From assembly GCA_002428985.1 (NCBI GenBank), contig DIYL01000015.1:62001-126000 (forward strand): 64,000 bases of DNA, written 5' to 3'. Source of the DNA: Anaerolineales bacterium UBA6055 (GTDB lineage Bacteria > Chloroflexota > Anaerolineae > Aggregatilineales > Phototrophicaceae). Shown one piece after another: positions 36,732-45,875 of the stretch. Every line of letters starts with the position of its first letter. The first letter of the stretch is position 1. A program made the translations under genes and the position numbers. The notes beneath the pieces were generated by a model that ran no database searches, had not been told where the DNA came from, and saw only the letters and a list, made by a program, of their open reading frames with translations.

Positions 36732-37418
36732 GTGTCAAGATTTCTACGGCGGAACGACGATAATCCGAATGCTTTCATTGGTATTATACTATTAATTGTC
36801 CTCGGTGTATTTGTAGGGCCAAACCTATTACCAGAGTTCGTTTCTGATCTCTCCCCCTATCTATATGCAGGGATTCCATGTGGACGTTTACCCGAAGCTG
36901 AGGATCTTGCCGCACATCAATCAGTTATTGGTCGATCCGTAGAAGACCCACTTTCATTAGAAATATCAGCCACGAACATTGCTGACGACGGAGGATTTAT
37001 CGTGCGTCTAACCATTACCAATAGTTCGCTCGGCACAATTCCAATCTATTATGACGAAGAAAATGTTGCTGTTGTTACAGCAGATGATAATGTCAACGGA
37101 TTTGGTATCATTGTTAATCCAGCACCCAATGCAGGGCTACGTTCCAGACAGATCGGTAACCTTGGGTCTTATCCAGAAGCAGATATACGGATGCTCGGAC
37201 CACGTCAACGATGTGATCATTCGATAGAGCTAGTTGCATCACCAGCTCTAATCAGCGGTGGTGGTTCAATTGTAGGATACTATCGGATGAATACAGCTGG
37301 TCAACAACAACCACAAAGCACTGGTACACGCACTATCTATCCAGATCAAGGACTAAATATTTTGGTGACAGGCGTTGTCTTCTCTGAAGTAGTCGAAATT
37401 CAACCACGTCAACAATAG
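36732..37418 (+). CDS. Hypothetical membrane-anchored extracytoplasmic protein
   Basis: A 228-residue protein starting with GTG four bases after miaA. The N-terminus (MSRFLRRNDDNPN) is followed by one hydrophobic anchor (AFIGIILLIVLGVFVGPNLL) and a beta-rich outer region (DGGFIVRLTITNSSLGTIPIYYDEENVAVV) that resembles an immunoglobulin-like or DUF4352-type fold. A Gln-rich segment (QQQPQ) lies near the end. Two Cys (IPCGR, QRCDH) may be paired. I do not recognise a named family. The position suggests co-transcription with miaA, with no obvious functional link. Confidence 0.65.
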   Translation: MSRFLRRNDDNPNAFIGIILLIVLGVFVGPNLLPEFVSDLSPYLYAGIPCGRLPEAEDLAAHQSVIGRSVEDPLSLEISATNIADDGGFIVRLTITNSSLGTIPIYYDEENVAVVTADDNVNGFGIIVNPAPNAGLRSRQIGNLGSYPEADIRMLGPRQRCDHSIELVASPALISGGGSIVGYYRMNTAGQQQPQSTGTRTIYPDQGLNILVTGVVFSEVVEIQPRQQ

Positions 37419-37494
37419 CGAATTTCCAATCTCATACTAATGTTTGTATTTGATAATTAACGGAAGTTTAAATACCTGATTCTAGGAATCATAT

Positions 37495-37983
37495 ATGACT
37501 AGCGATAATAAGCTCACCCATCTTGACGAACATGGCAACGCAAATATGGTTGATGTTGGACATAAACCAGACAGCGATCGTATTGCAGTTGCAGGTGGGC
37601 GGGTTTTCATGAAGCGCGAAACGCTTGAACTGATTAGAGATGGTAATATTAAGAAGGGCGATGTTTTGACCATTGCTCGAATCGCAGGCATCATGGCGGC
37701 AAAACGCACATCAGACCTTATACCACTGTGCCATCCGATTCCACTCAACAAAGTCAATGTTGACTTATCAATCAACGAAAATGATCATTCAGTGGATATT
37801 ATAGCGACCGCGAAAACAACAGGCAAAACAGGTGTAGAAATGGAAGCTCTGACTGCTGTTTCTACAGCGGCACTAACAATTTATGATATGGCGAAAGCTG
37901 TTGACCGCGAAATGCGTCTATCTGATATACGCCTATTAGAAAAACGCGGCGGTGTCCATGGAGATTACGTCGCTTCTGAGTGA
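37495..37983 (+). CDS. moaC: Cyclic pyranopterin monophosphate synthase
   Basis: Second enzyme of molybdenum cofactor synthesis. The 162-residue protein has MVDVGHKPDSDRIAVAGG, the conserved AKRTSDLIPLCHPIPL active-site segment, KTGVEMEALTAVSTAAL and LYDMAKAVD-like IYDMAKAVDREM. The length is typical. It is followed seven bases later by a moaD-moaE fusion, so the pair carries out two consecutive stages. moaA is not in the window. Confidence 0.96.
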   Translation: MTSDNKLTHLDEHGNANMVDVGHKPDSDRIAVAGGRVFMKRETLELIRDGNIKKGDVLTIARIAGIMAAKRTSDLIPLCHPIPLNKVNVDLSINENDHSVDIIATAKTTGKTGVEMEALTAVSTAALTIYDMAKAVDREMRLSDIRLLEKRGGVHGDYVASE

Positions 37984-37990
37984 GGGAACT

Positions 37991-38722
37991 ATGCAGATTA
38001 ATATCTTATTCTTTGCAACGATTCGAGATTTAGTTGGTCAAAAACGCCTAACGCTAGAGCTAGATGGCACCAGCTCAACCCTTCAGGATGTCCGTAATAT
38101 CCTGATCGAAAAATATCCAGCAATAACAGATAACCTAAAAGTTGCTCTTGCAGCCATTAATGAAGAATTTGCATTCAATCAAGACGCTATCGTAGATGGT
38201 GACGAAATTGCATTCTTCCCCCCTGTTAGCGGAGGTTCAGGGCAATTAGAATCTCCCCCTGAAATATATCTACTGCCAGACGAACCGATCAATCACGATG
38301 AGATTGTCGAATCAATTACCACATCGAAAACAGGAGCTGTGTGTTTATTTAGTGGGATGGTTCGCGGTAAGACCAATAAAGAAGGCCATATCCCAGAGAC
38401 CGATTATCTTGAATACGAAGCCTATAAACCGATGGCAATTGCGAAAATGAAGCAGGTCGCCCAGGAAATCCGCGAACGTTGGGGCAAAGTCGAAGGTATT
38501 GCCATTGCTCAACGTATCGGTCGGCTTGAGGTAGGACAGAACACCGTGCTGATTGCCTGCTCATCACCACACCGTGATGACGGGTGTTTTGAAGCAGCAC
38601 GATACGGTATAGATAGATTAAAAGAAATTGTACCTGTATGGAAAAAAGAGGTGGGAGCCGACGGTGAATCATGGATTGAAGGAGATTATACACCTTCCCT
38701 AGATGACCGTAATAATGGATAG
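37991..38722 (+). CDS. moaX: Fused molybdopterin synthase MoaD-MoaE
   Basis: One 243-residue chain joins the small sulfur carrier MoaD (residues 1-82, beginning MQINILFFATIRDLVG and ending FFPPVSGGSG) to the large subunit MoaE (about 92-243). MoaE is recognised by CLFSGMVRGKTN, YLEYEAYKPMAI, RIGRLEVGQNTVLIACSSPHR and IVPVWKKEVGADGESWIEGD, including its catalytic Lys. Since MoaD works through a free C-terminal Gly-Gly thiocarboxylate, the internal GG at 81-82 implies proteolytic release, as known for the mycobacterial MoaX fusion. The ATG at 37991 is used; an earlier in-frame start overlapping moaC is unlikely. Confidence 0.92.
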   Translation: MQINILFFATIRDLVGQKRLTLELDGTSSTLQDVRNILIEKYPAITDNLKVALAAINEEFAFNQDAIVDGDEIAFFPPVSGGSGQLESPPEIYLLPDEPINHDEIVESITTSKTGAVCLFSGMVRGKTNKEGHIPETDYLEYEAYKPMAIAKMKQVAQEIRERWGKVEGIAIAQRIGRLEVGQNTVLIACSSPHRDDGCFEAARYGIDRLKEIVPVWKKEVGADGESWIEGDYTPSLDDRNNG

Positions 38723-38797
38723 GCTAGGATTCCATTTCAAGCTGTGGTACAAAAAATATCAAGGACTACTTAATCGAACTAGTGTTTGGAGTTTCTC

Positions 38798-40042
38798 ATG
38801 ACCCGTCGTGTTGTGGTTACGGGATTGGGGATTATTTGTGCCGTTGGCAATGATGTCCCCACGACATGGACAAATATTATCAACGGTCAAAGCGGGATGG
38901 GACCGATCACCAAATTTGATGCGTCAAATTATTTGGTGCAAATAGCCGCCGAGGCAAAAGACTTTGATGCGAAAGATCATATGTCGCAAAAACTTATTCG
39001 ACGTAGTGACCCTTTCCAACATCTGATTTGGAAAGCTGCAATGGAGGCCCATGAGCATGCTGGTATAGAGTATGATGCAGAAACAGGCCGCCGTACTAGC
39101 GCCATTATTGGGTCAGCAGTTGGTGGGATGTCAAGCTATCAGTATTGGTCAAAACTCGTTGAAGACACCGGTGATCCACGTAAAATGACCCCCTTTGCAA
39201 TTCCTATGTTGATGGCAAATGGCGGCAGCGATATGGTCGCATTAGAGCTCGGATTACAAGGCCCATCAGCAACGCTTGTTTCCGCTTGTGCAACAGGAGC
39301 TGATTGCATTGGGTTAGCCTATGATCTCATCAGAGCAAATCGTATCGACAGAGCAATGGCAGGCGCAGGAGAAAATCCTATCTTACCCTTAGGTATTGCA
39401 GCATTTGATCGTATTGGTGCATGTTCACGGGAAAATGACTCACCTGAAACAGCCATGAAACCCTTTGATGCCAATCGCAGTGGTATGGTATTTGGTGAAG
39501 GTGCTGGTGTGATTGTAATTGAAGAACTCGAATCGGCAAAAGCACGTGGTGCGAATATACTAGCCGAGCTCGTTGCTTACGCATCAACATCAGATGCTTA
39601 TCACCTAACAGCACCAGACCCAGGTGCAAAAGGGGCAATTGAAGCTGTCAGACGTGCACTTGAAGAAGCACAACTTACACCACAAGATATTGATTATATT
39701 AATGCACACGGTACAGCGACAACGCTCAACGATGCGATGGAAACCAAAGCAATCAAAGCAGTATTTGGTGAACATGCATATAACGTGCCGATGAGTTCGA
39801 CCAAAAGTATGACTGGGCACGCAATGGGAGCGACTGCTGCCATGGAAGCAGTATTCTCGGTGTTGTCAATTCGTGATAACATCGCACCACCAACGAAGAA
39901 TCTAAACACACCTTCGGAAGAATGTGATCTTGATTATATACCAAACACCGCACGTGAAATGCCAATCAATGTTGCCATGAGCAATTCGTTCGGATTTGGT
40001 GGACATAATGTATCTCTGATATTTAAGCGATTCGATGACTGA
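38798..40042 (+). CDS. fabF: Beta-ketoacyl-ACP synthase II
   Basis: Condensing enzyme for fatty-acid elongation. The 414-residue thiolase-fold protein has the nucleophile Cys in SACATGADCIG, the two active-site His in NAHGTATTLND and STKSMTGHAMGATAAMEA, and the C-terminal NSFGFGGHNVSL. The ATG at 38798 follows TTTGGAG. It overlaps rnc by 8 bases, giving the common fabF-rnc arrangement. The acpP gene usually just upstream is absent; molybdopterin genes precede it. Confidence 0.95.
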   Translation: MTRRVVVTGLGIICAVGNDVPTTWTNIINGQSGMGPITKFDASNYLVQIAAEAKDFDAKDHMSQKLIRRSDPFQHLIWKAAMEAHEHAGIEYDAETGRRTSAIIGSAVGGMSSYQYWSKLVEDTGDPRKMTPFAIPMLMANGGSDMVALELGLQGPSATLVSACATGADCIGLAYDLIRANRIDRAMAGAGENPILPLGIAAFDRIGACSRENDSPETAMKPFDANRSGMVFGEGAGVIVIEELESAKARGANILAELVAYASTSDAYHLTAPDPGAKGAIEAVRRALEEAQLTPQDIDYINAHGTATTLNDAMETKAIKAVFGEHAYNVPMSSTKSMTGHAMGATAAMEAVFSVLSIRDNIAPPTKNLNTPSEECDLDYIPNTAREMPINVAMSNSFGFGGHNVSLIFKRFDD

Positions 40043-40898
40043 TTCAACCAACACAAAACCAACATTTGAAGAAATTATCGGTGTACAATTTAATAATACA
40101 GACCTTCTCACCCGCGCTCTAACACATCGTTCATTTGTCAATGAATATGACGGTGAAAAAGAAATACGGGATAACGAACGGCTTGAGTTTCTCGGTGATG
40201 CAATCCTTGATGTGATCGTAGCAGAAATGCTATTTAAGAAGTATCCAGATGTATCCGAAGGAGAGTTAACTCAACTACGCGCCGCACTCGTTAAAACAGA
40301 GTCGTTAGCGATGATTGCCCGTGACTACCAACTTGGGGAGTATCTTCGTATTGGGCGAGGCGAAGAAAACAGTGGCGGACGTGAACGTGTCAATAATCTT
40401 TGTCGCGGGTTTGAAGCTGTTATTGGTGCAATGTATCTCGACAGTGGCATGGTCACTGTCGAAAAATTTGTCATGCCAAGTCTTCTTAATTTGCTTGAAT
40501 ATGTACTAGAAAATAACCTACATATTGACGCTCGTAGCGAACTACAAGAACAAATCCAAGCAAAGTTGAGTATTACACCCAGTTATCGTATGGCAGGTGC
40601 AGATGGACCTGATCATGCCAAAGAATTCCACATGGAAGTGACCATTGGTGACGTTGTTATCGGTGAAGGTATTGGTACAAGTAAGCGCTCTGCTGCGCAG
40701 GAAGCTGCTCGTACTGCCCTACTCCATCTACAAGAAAAAGGCTTCCCAGAAGGGGTCGAAGTCCAGCTTTTAACAGCAAATGAAGATCAACCTGACGGGG
40801 CAGAAGATGTCCCAAAGTCAGGTAAAGTTAATGAAGCAGATCAGACCGAGTCAGATCCAATAATACCAACAGAACCCATGACAGATAATAGCGACTAG
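40035..40898 (+). CDS. rnc: Ribonuclease III
   Basis: Double-stranded-RNA endonuclease for rRNA and mRNA processing. The signature NERLEFLGDAILDVIVAE holds the catalytic acidic residues. FEAVIGAMYLD gives the second metal site, and a dsRNA-binding domain follows (SELQEQIQAKLSITPSYR ... GTSKRSAAQEAARTALL). At 287 residues it is longer than usual because of an acidic, low-complexity tail of about 45 residues after the dsRBD. The 5' end overlaps fabF, and the 3' end overlaps the convergent membrane phosphatase gene by four bases. Confidence 0.96.
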   Translation: MTDSTNTKPTFEEIIGVQFNNTDLLTRALTHRSFVNEYDGEKEIRDNERLEFLGDAILDVIVAEMLFKKYPDVSEGELTQLRAALVKTESLAMIARDYQLGEYLRIGRGEENSGGRERVNNLCRGFEAVIGAMYLDSGMVTVEKFVMPSLLNLLEYVLENNLHIDARSELQEQIQAKLSITPSYRMAGADGPDHAKEFHMEVTIGDVVIGEGIGTSKRSAAQEAARTALLHLQEKGFPEGVEVQLLTANEDQPDGAEDVPKSGKVNEADQTESDPIIPTEPMTDNSD

Positions 40899-42991
40899 CC
40901 GTCACGCCGTAACAAGACTTCAACAAACGCCAGTCGATGATCTGAAGCAGGCGAGTCAATCACCCCATTACCCATCGACGGCAAAGCTTGTTCCCAGAAC
41001 CATAAATAATCTACGCGTGCCTGTACACCTGTACGTACAAGCGTTGCCGAGTTAATGATATTTGATCCTGCAAATGTATCATTAAAATTGGTATTTTGAA
41101 TTGTCTGAATCAACGGCGAGTTAGGTACATTATTGAATGTTCCACCGAGTACAGCACGTCCTAGTTGACCAGCATAGTCATTCAGAATATGACCTTCTAC
41201 AATAGTGAAAATCTGGGATAGTTGCTGTTGCTGTTCGCGCTCACGTTCTTCTACGCTTTCACCATCCAACAAAACCCCTAACCACGTATTATAAAGTGTA
41301 ATTGCACCTTCATCAGGTTGAATCTGTACACGTTGCAAACCTGTTTGTTGACCAATACTAGCTAAAGGCAATCCATCATTAAACACTATTGGGACACGCG
41401 ATAAAACAGCTAGACCCTGTAATCCTTCATTAGTCGCGTAAAAGCGAACATCCATACCCAAACGTCGCCCTAACCACAATGTCTGATCGACACCAAAGCT
41501 TGTTAAACGTCCAACTTCAACTTCTTGTAATAAGACGACACTCACACCACTTTTTTCGATTGATGTGGCAATTTCTTCCATATCAAATCCGAAAAATTCA
41601 CTATATCCAGCATGGATGTTATATGTGCCAATGCGTAATGAGTCGATACCAAATGCAGGTGAGACAAGGGGAGCACTCGATACAATTGCGCCGACCACAC
41701 CAAACACCGCAACCATAACTGTCATCAAGGCAGATTCCAAACGTGTTCCACCTGTCCATGGCATTCGTCGAGCGGTTTGAATCATCGGTAACGCAACAAA
41801 AAATCCAGCCAATAAAAGCAACCCGAGCCCCATGTTCCTAAAGCCACGTAATAATGGCGGAATGATAGCATTTAAGGAATCATATGGTGGTGCAAAATCA
41901 CGAACAAAAGCATATTCATAAGTAAATAAGTCACCTACCAAAAGCAATCCGAGAATAAGAATCGACACAATCATCCATAAGCCAGTTAAGCCCCGTTCAG
42001 TCTCTCCACGCGGACGGATCAGCCACCACCAGATCATGTTAACAGCAAATTGCGCCACCAATAGAGCAATTCCACCAAACGGAAACTGTCCTAATCCTGG
42101 AATAGGAATATGATGAATCCGCGTACCAACAACAATCATCAGTAAGATGATTAGCATCCAGACCCAACCCCGTGCGCCACTATCAAATGCCCCAATCATC
42201 GACCGTATCCGCAACCTGACAGCTGGGACAAGTGGTAAAACAGTCGCAATAATTAGCAACGGTACAAATGTCGCATAATCAACTTCTGCACGACCAGCAA
42301 CCGCATTTGGCAATGCCAGTAATGACAACTGAAGAAACAGTATTGCCCCAAACGCAATTCCGCCCCAAAATGTGAGCAAACTTTTGTCTGAAGAAATACC
42401 GATAGATTTATCGTCAACATCACGGAGTATAGTCAAATTTAGAATAGCTAATACAACAAGAGCAATCGAAAGGCCTAATTGAAATGAAAAAAATTCGGGC
42501 GACCATGTCGGATCTAGTGTATTACCTAGCGCACGAATAATCTGGTCAAGTGCAAACGCGAAAATGAACATACGGGGGAGTAACTGTGCTCGATTTGAAA
42601 TCAATACAGCAACGTAAAATAATGCACCACTGACCACTAAACCAGACGATGCAACAACTGTTATCGGCGGCATTTCCATAATCATCACAGCACGGCCAAC
42701 AGCAACGAGAATAACAGTTATGATAAACAGCCATCGTTGTCGTCCGAATAATACAGCCAAGACAGGTAATGCAAGTAGAAATCCGAGCAACGTAATCTCG
42801 CTACTGACAATCGCGGGATCAACCACCCCAGGTAGTGATGTATCCAAGATAGCCGGATCAATCACCGTCACAAGTGATGCACTCGCAGTACGGCTATAAA
42901 TCATACCGATCAGATAGCGTAATGCTTGTATAAAAAACAAGCCAACAAGGACTGCTTCTATTGTTTTTAGATGTTTGCGAAAATCCCGCAT
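40895..42991 (-). CDS. Membrane protein with C-terminal endonuclease/exonuclease/phosphatase domain
   Basis: About 698 residues. The first ~440 hold a dozen or so hydrophobic helices. The remainder is an EEP-fold domain beginning LRIGTYNIHAGYSEF, with VVLLQEVEVG (metal Glu), VDYLWF and SDHRLAFVEV (catalytic Asp-His). The usual GDFN catalytic motif reads GGTFNNVP, so Asp is replaced by Thr. The layout suggests a membrane-bound phosphodiesterase acting on phospholipids or inositol lipids outside the cell, or a pseudo-enzyme. The start is probably the ATG at 42991, which has GAGGAG five bases before it; ATG and GTG lie at 42994 and 42997. Confidence 0.8.
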   Translation of the reverse strand: MRDFRKHLKTIEAVLVGLFFIQALRYLIGMIYSRTASASLVTVIDPAILDTSLPGVVDPAIVSSEITLLGFLLALPVLAVLFGRQRWLFIITVILVAVGRAVMIMEMPPITVVASSGLVVSGALFYVAVLISNRAQLLPRMFIFAFALDQIIRALGNTLDPTWSPEFFSFQLGLSIALVVLAILNLTILRDVDDKSIGISSDKSLLTFWGGIAFGAILFLQLSLLALPNAVAGRAEVDYATFVPLLIIATVLPLVPAVRLRIRSMIGAFDSGARGWVWMLIILLMIVVGTRIHHIPIPGLGQFPFGGIALLVAQFAVNMIWWWLIRPRGETERGLTGLWMIVSILILGLLLVGDLFTYEYAFVRDFAPPYDSLNAIIPPLLRGFRNMGLGLLLLAGFFVALPMIQTARRMPWTGGTRLESALMTVMVAVFGVVGAIVSSAPLVSPAFGIDSLRIGTYNIHAGYSEFFGFDMEEIATSIEKSGVSVVLLQEVEVGRLTSFGVDQTLWLGRRLGMDVRFYATNEGLQGLAVLSRVPIVFNDGLPLASIGQQTGLQRVQIQPDEGAITLYNTWLGVLLDGESVEEREREQQQQLSQIFTIVEGHILNDYAGQLGRAVLGGTFNNVPNSPLIQTIQNTNFNDTFAGSNIINSATLVRTGVQARVDYLWFWEQALPSMGNGVIDSPASDHRLAFVEVLLRRDG

Positions 42992-43142
42992 CATCACTCC
43001 TCAGTTCCACGCGATTGATTCTGAACCTTTAGTTTACCCACGTGCTATCATCACGCAAATAATTGTGAAAATTAAGGGGGAAATTTTGTACAGTCAAACT
43101 AAGGGCAGATAGACACCTACCCTCTTCATCATTACAAGACGA

Positions 43143-45236
43143 TTACTTGTCAAAATAACAACTATCACAAATCCGATAACGATGTCGTGATGGCAAAATT
43201 TTACCGCATGATGTACAACGGCGTGCTGTATCCAATTTCTGGAGTAACGCTTGGTCAATTGATAGTGACCATTCCCGTCGTGACTCGTGCACAACATCGT
43301 AGGCTTCACAAAATTCTTTAAATTCTTTACGCCGTGACAACCATAGATAGATGTCTGCACAAGCAATTGAATATTCCGTACCTTCAAGGTCTTCGGAGTC
43401 TTGAATTGGTACCGGTGCAATAGGTGGTTCTGGGATTTGATAGCCTTCTAAGATCATATAAGCACATTGCAACCAATATGAGCGAGTACTCTTGCGGGTC
43501 GGTGCATTAACAAGCTGTAGTGCGCTAGCTAACCCAAGATTGGCAATCTGTTCATCAGAAAGCATCTTTGCCAACTCAACCCGTTCCGCCAAATCTGCCG
43601 TTGTGATCACTGCCCGTAATTCCTCAGGAATTGACTCTAATGCAGCCCATTCAGTTAACTGCTCGGATAAGTTACCGGGAATTAAACTTAGATCATCAAC
43701 AGTAGGCGCAACCCGTGCATGAGTTAGAATTTCAGGTTCAGCATCATGCATATTACGGATATGACGCAAATGATGTTTATTTGTTGTCGTAATCAAACCC
43801 GCCTGTGAATACCCATATCGTCCGGCACGCCCACCAATTTGACGAACTTCACTCGGTAACAATCGGCGAACCGTTCGCCCATCGTACTTTTCAATCTCAT
43901 AAAAACAAACCACATCAGCAGGCAGGTTCAACCCCATTCCGACCGCATCTGTCGCTACACAAATCTCAGTTTCACCATTTGCAAAACGATCCGCTTGACG
44001 ACGACGAACTTCTGGCGGCAAGCTACCATAAACAACAGAAACAGAGCGTCCCAGTCGCTCAAGTTTCGTTTTTAGATCTAATACACCCTGACGAGTGAAA
44101 GCGACCAAAATGGTGTGATTTGGCAATGCTTCAAGCGTGAAATGTCTATCTGCCACTCGAATTGGTGTCAACCTTGTGTGTTCTACCACTTCATATGGTA
44201 TCTCTGCCGCCGAAGACAAAACTTCCATCAAGGTTCGAGCCGTTGGCGGTCCAATAATGTGCATTTCTGGAGCTTTTGACTCCATCATAGCCCGTGTCCA
44301 TGCCCAACCACGATCAGCATCGGCTAACATTTGCGCTTCATCAATAATGACACACTCACCACTTGTTACAGGATTAAACATTTCGATAGTAGCAGCAGTG
44401 ATATGTGCACCGTCGACTGGAATGTATTCTTCACCTGTCAACAGGCTACATTTGACACCAGCATCATTCAATCTATCAAAAATTTCATAAGCTAGTAATC
44501 GTAACGGAGCAAGATACCAACCCGACCCTGCTTCTTTTAAAGCTTCTAGTGCATCATGGGTTTTACCGCTATTAGGATCACCAATATGCATATAAATCAT
44601 TTGATGATCGCGGGCTGAATCGCGCCATTTAGGGAAGGCATCAATCAAACGATTACGTAATTGTGTTTGTTCTTCGCGTCGTTTGCGACGACGTTCACGT
44701 TTTTTACGTTTTTTGTCGCGTCTTTCTTCATTTTGACCTTCACGCAACCCATTCAGCATCTTTCGATATTCATCAAATGTTTCTGGCAGAATCCACATCC
44801 CCCTAACATCACGCCAGACTACGCTCTTAGAAGTCACACCAAGTCGGCGCAATCTACGATTAAGCACCTTTGATTTTAGATCAAGCAAGTCACGTAAATC
44901 ACGAGATTTTAGACGTTCATATCCTGCAATCATCTCTCGCATATCAGGATCATGTGCCGTTGGCTCAAATGTGTAAGCGGGATAACGTATTGTGCCATCA
45001 GGGTCAAGAAAGCTATCTAATGCAAGTTCTTGTGATGCATACCGTAATGTCTGTGTTTTGATTCCTAATATTTGTGATGCATGGTTCAAAGTATACGTAC
45101 GAGCTTTCACTTGCTCCGAAATATCTGCATTATCTGTAATCGGTTTATCAATATCTGCCCGAATCTGATCACCACACAATTCCAATAATGAAGCCCATGC
45201 TTCGTCCATCACAACATCTTGTTGTATTTCATCCAT
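43143..45236 (-). CDS. Suv3-like ATP-dependent RNA helicase with N-terminal HTH and C-terminal zinc ribbon
   Basis: A 697-residue superfamily 2 helicase. Walker A is IGDPNSGKTHDAL (about 219-226), followed by YLAPLRLLAYEIF, the DEAQ box (299-302), VAFTRQGVLDL, VYGSLPPEVRRRQADRFANG, VATDAVGMGLNLP and QIGGRAGRYG (466-475). This spelling matches eukaryotic and alphaproteobacterial Suv3 RNA helicases. The N-terminus has a MerR/HTH-like stretch (TLNHASQILGIKTQTLRYAS, about 49-68) and a Lys/Arg-rich linker (172-190). The C-terminus ends with two CxxC pairs (CTSCGK...CDSCY). An RNA-turnover or remodelling role is expected. A hairpin lies in its leader. Confidence 0.85.
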   Translation of the reverse strand: MDEIQQDVVMDEAWASLLELCGDQIRADIDKPITDNADISEQVKARTYTLNHASQILGIKTQTLRYASQELALDSFLDPDGTIRYPAYTFEPTAHDPDMREMIAGYERLKSRDLRDLLDLKSKVLNRRLRRLGVTSKSVVWRDVRGMWILPETFDEYRKMLNGLREGQNEERRDKKRKKRERRRKRREEQTQLRNRLIDAFPKWRDSARDHQMIYMHIGDPNSGKTHDALEALKEAGSGWYLAPLRLLAYEIFDRLNDAGVKCSLLTGEEYIPVDGAHITAATIEMFNPVTSGECVIIDEAQMLADADRGWAWTRAMMESKAPEMHIIGPPTARTLMEVLSSAAEIPYEVVEHTRLTPIRVADRHFTLEALPNHTILVAFTRQGVLDLKTKLERLGRSVSVVYGSLPPEVRRRQADRFANGETEICVATDAVGMGLNLPADVVCFYEIEKYDGRTVRRLLPSEVRQIGGRAGRYGYSQAGLITTTNKHHLRHIRNMHDAEPEILTHARVAPTVDDLSLIPGNLSEQLTEWAALESIPEELRAVITTADLAERVELAKMLSDEQIANLGLASALQLVNAPTRKSTRSYWLQCAYMILEGYQIPEPPIAPVPIQDSEDLEGTEYSIACADIYLWLSRRKEFKEFCEAYDVVHESRREWSLSIDQALLQKLDTARRCTSCGKILPSRHRYRICDSCYFDK

Positions 45237-45245
45237 AGCAATTTT

Positions 45246-45264
45246 TGCACATGATGAATGTGCA
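45246..45264. promoter_or_regulatory. Hairpin between the Shine-Dalgarno and start codon of the Suv3-like gene
   Basis: A perfect 7-bp inverted repeat (TGCACAT at 45246-45252, ATGTGCA at 45258-45264) with a 5-base loop lies just upstream of the ATG at 45236. On the transcript the order is AAGGAG, hairpin, about 10 bases, ATG. Folding would bring the ribosome site close to the start, so translation may depend on it. Confidence 0.4.
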
Positions 45265-45299
45265 TCTCCTTATTTCATATATGATAAGTTATATGACTA

Positions 45300-45773
45300 T
45301 CACGACCATTTATATGGTGGCGTCGTTGATGACTCATCATCACGTTCAATCTTAGGGGGTAATTCGGCAGAATCCGTATCAAAGAGTGATAATTGCGCCG
45401 TCGGGTTTATATCGTATTGGCTCATTATCGCTGTGATTAACTTCGTTTTCAGCTGAGTCTGGTTATAAATTTCAGCAGCAAATTTTGCCGGGTGCTTGCC
45501 TGCTTTTCGACGATTACAGTCAGGACAAGAGACAACCAAATTTTGTGGTGTATTATGTCCCTGATGACTTAAACTCACCACATGATCAAGTTCAAACTCT
45601 TTATTGACAAGTTCAATGCCACACCATTCACAATGCCCACCTGATTCAAAAATTCGATCTCGAATTGAACCAGCTGTTAGTTTTCCTTTTACATCTATAC
45701 GTTTTGCCCGCGCATTCATTGTAGACGCATAGCGCTGTAATGCTTGTGTGTCGAGATAATCTTGATAGATCAT
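45300..45773 (-). CDS. HNH endonuclease
   Basis: A 157-residue protein with a zinc-supported HNH domain: the first pair CEWCG, ELDHVVSLSHQGHNTPQNLV (catalytic His and the central Asn), and the second pair CPDCNRRKAGK. An N-terminal helical part (about 50 residues) precedes it. This is the stand-alone McrA/HNH type found in restriction, mobile elements and repair. Nothing in the neighbours fixes a role. It is upstream of the Suv3-like gene on the same strand, 63 bases apart, so co-transcription is possible. Confidence 0.88.
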   Translation of the reverse strand: MIYQDYLDTQALQRYASTMNARAKRIDVKGKLTAGSIRDRIFESGGHCEWCGIELVNKEFELDHVVSLSHQGHNTPQNLVVSCPDCNRRKAGKHPAKFAAEIYNQTQLKTKLITAIMSQYDINPTAQLSLFDTDSAELPPKIERDDESSTTPPYKWS

Positions 45774-45875
45774 AACATACTGTCAATACTTAATATCGTC
45801 CTATTATTGTGCCTGAGGTCATGATCCGTGGCAAGTTGATGTTTTGTGAGTTAGATAACCTAACGATTTTCAGAC

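Noticed and set aside
43085..43120. Imperfect hairpin after the Suv3-like gene as a terminator
   Set aside because: The GGG...CCC pairing needs a 4-base bulge and lacks a T-run.
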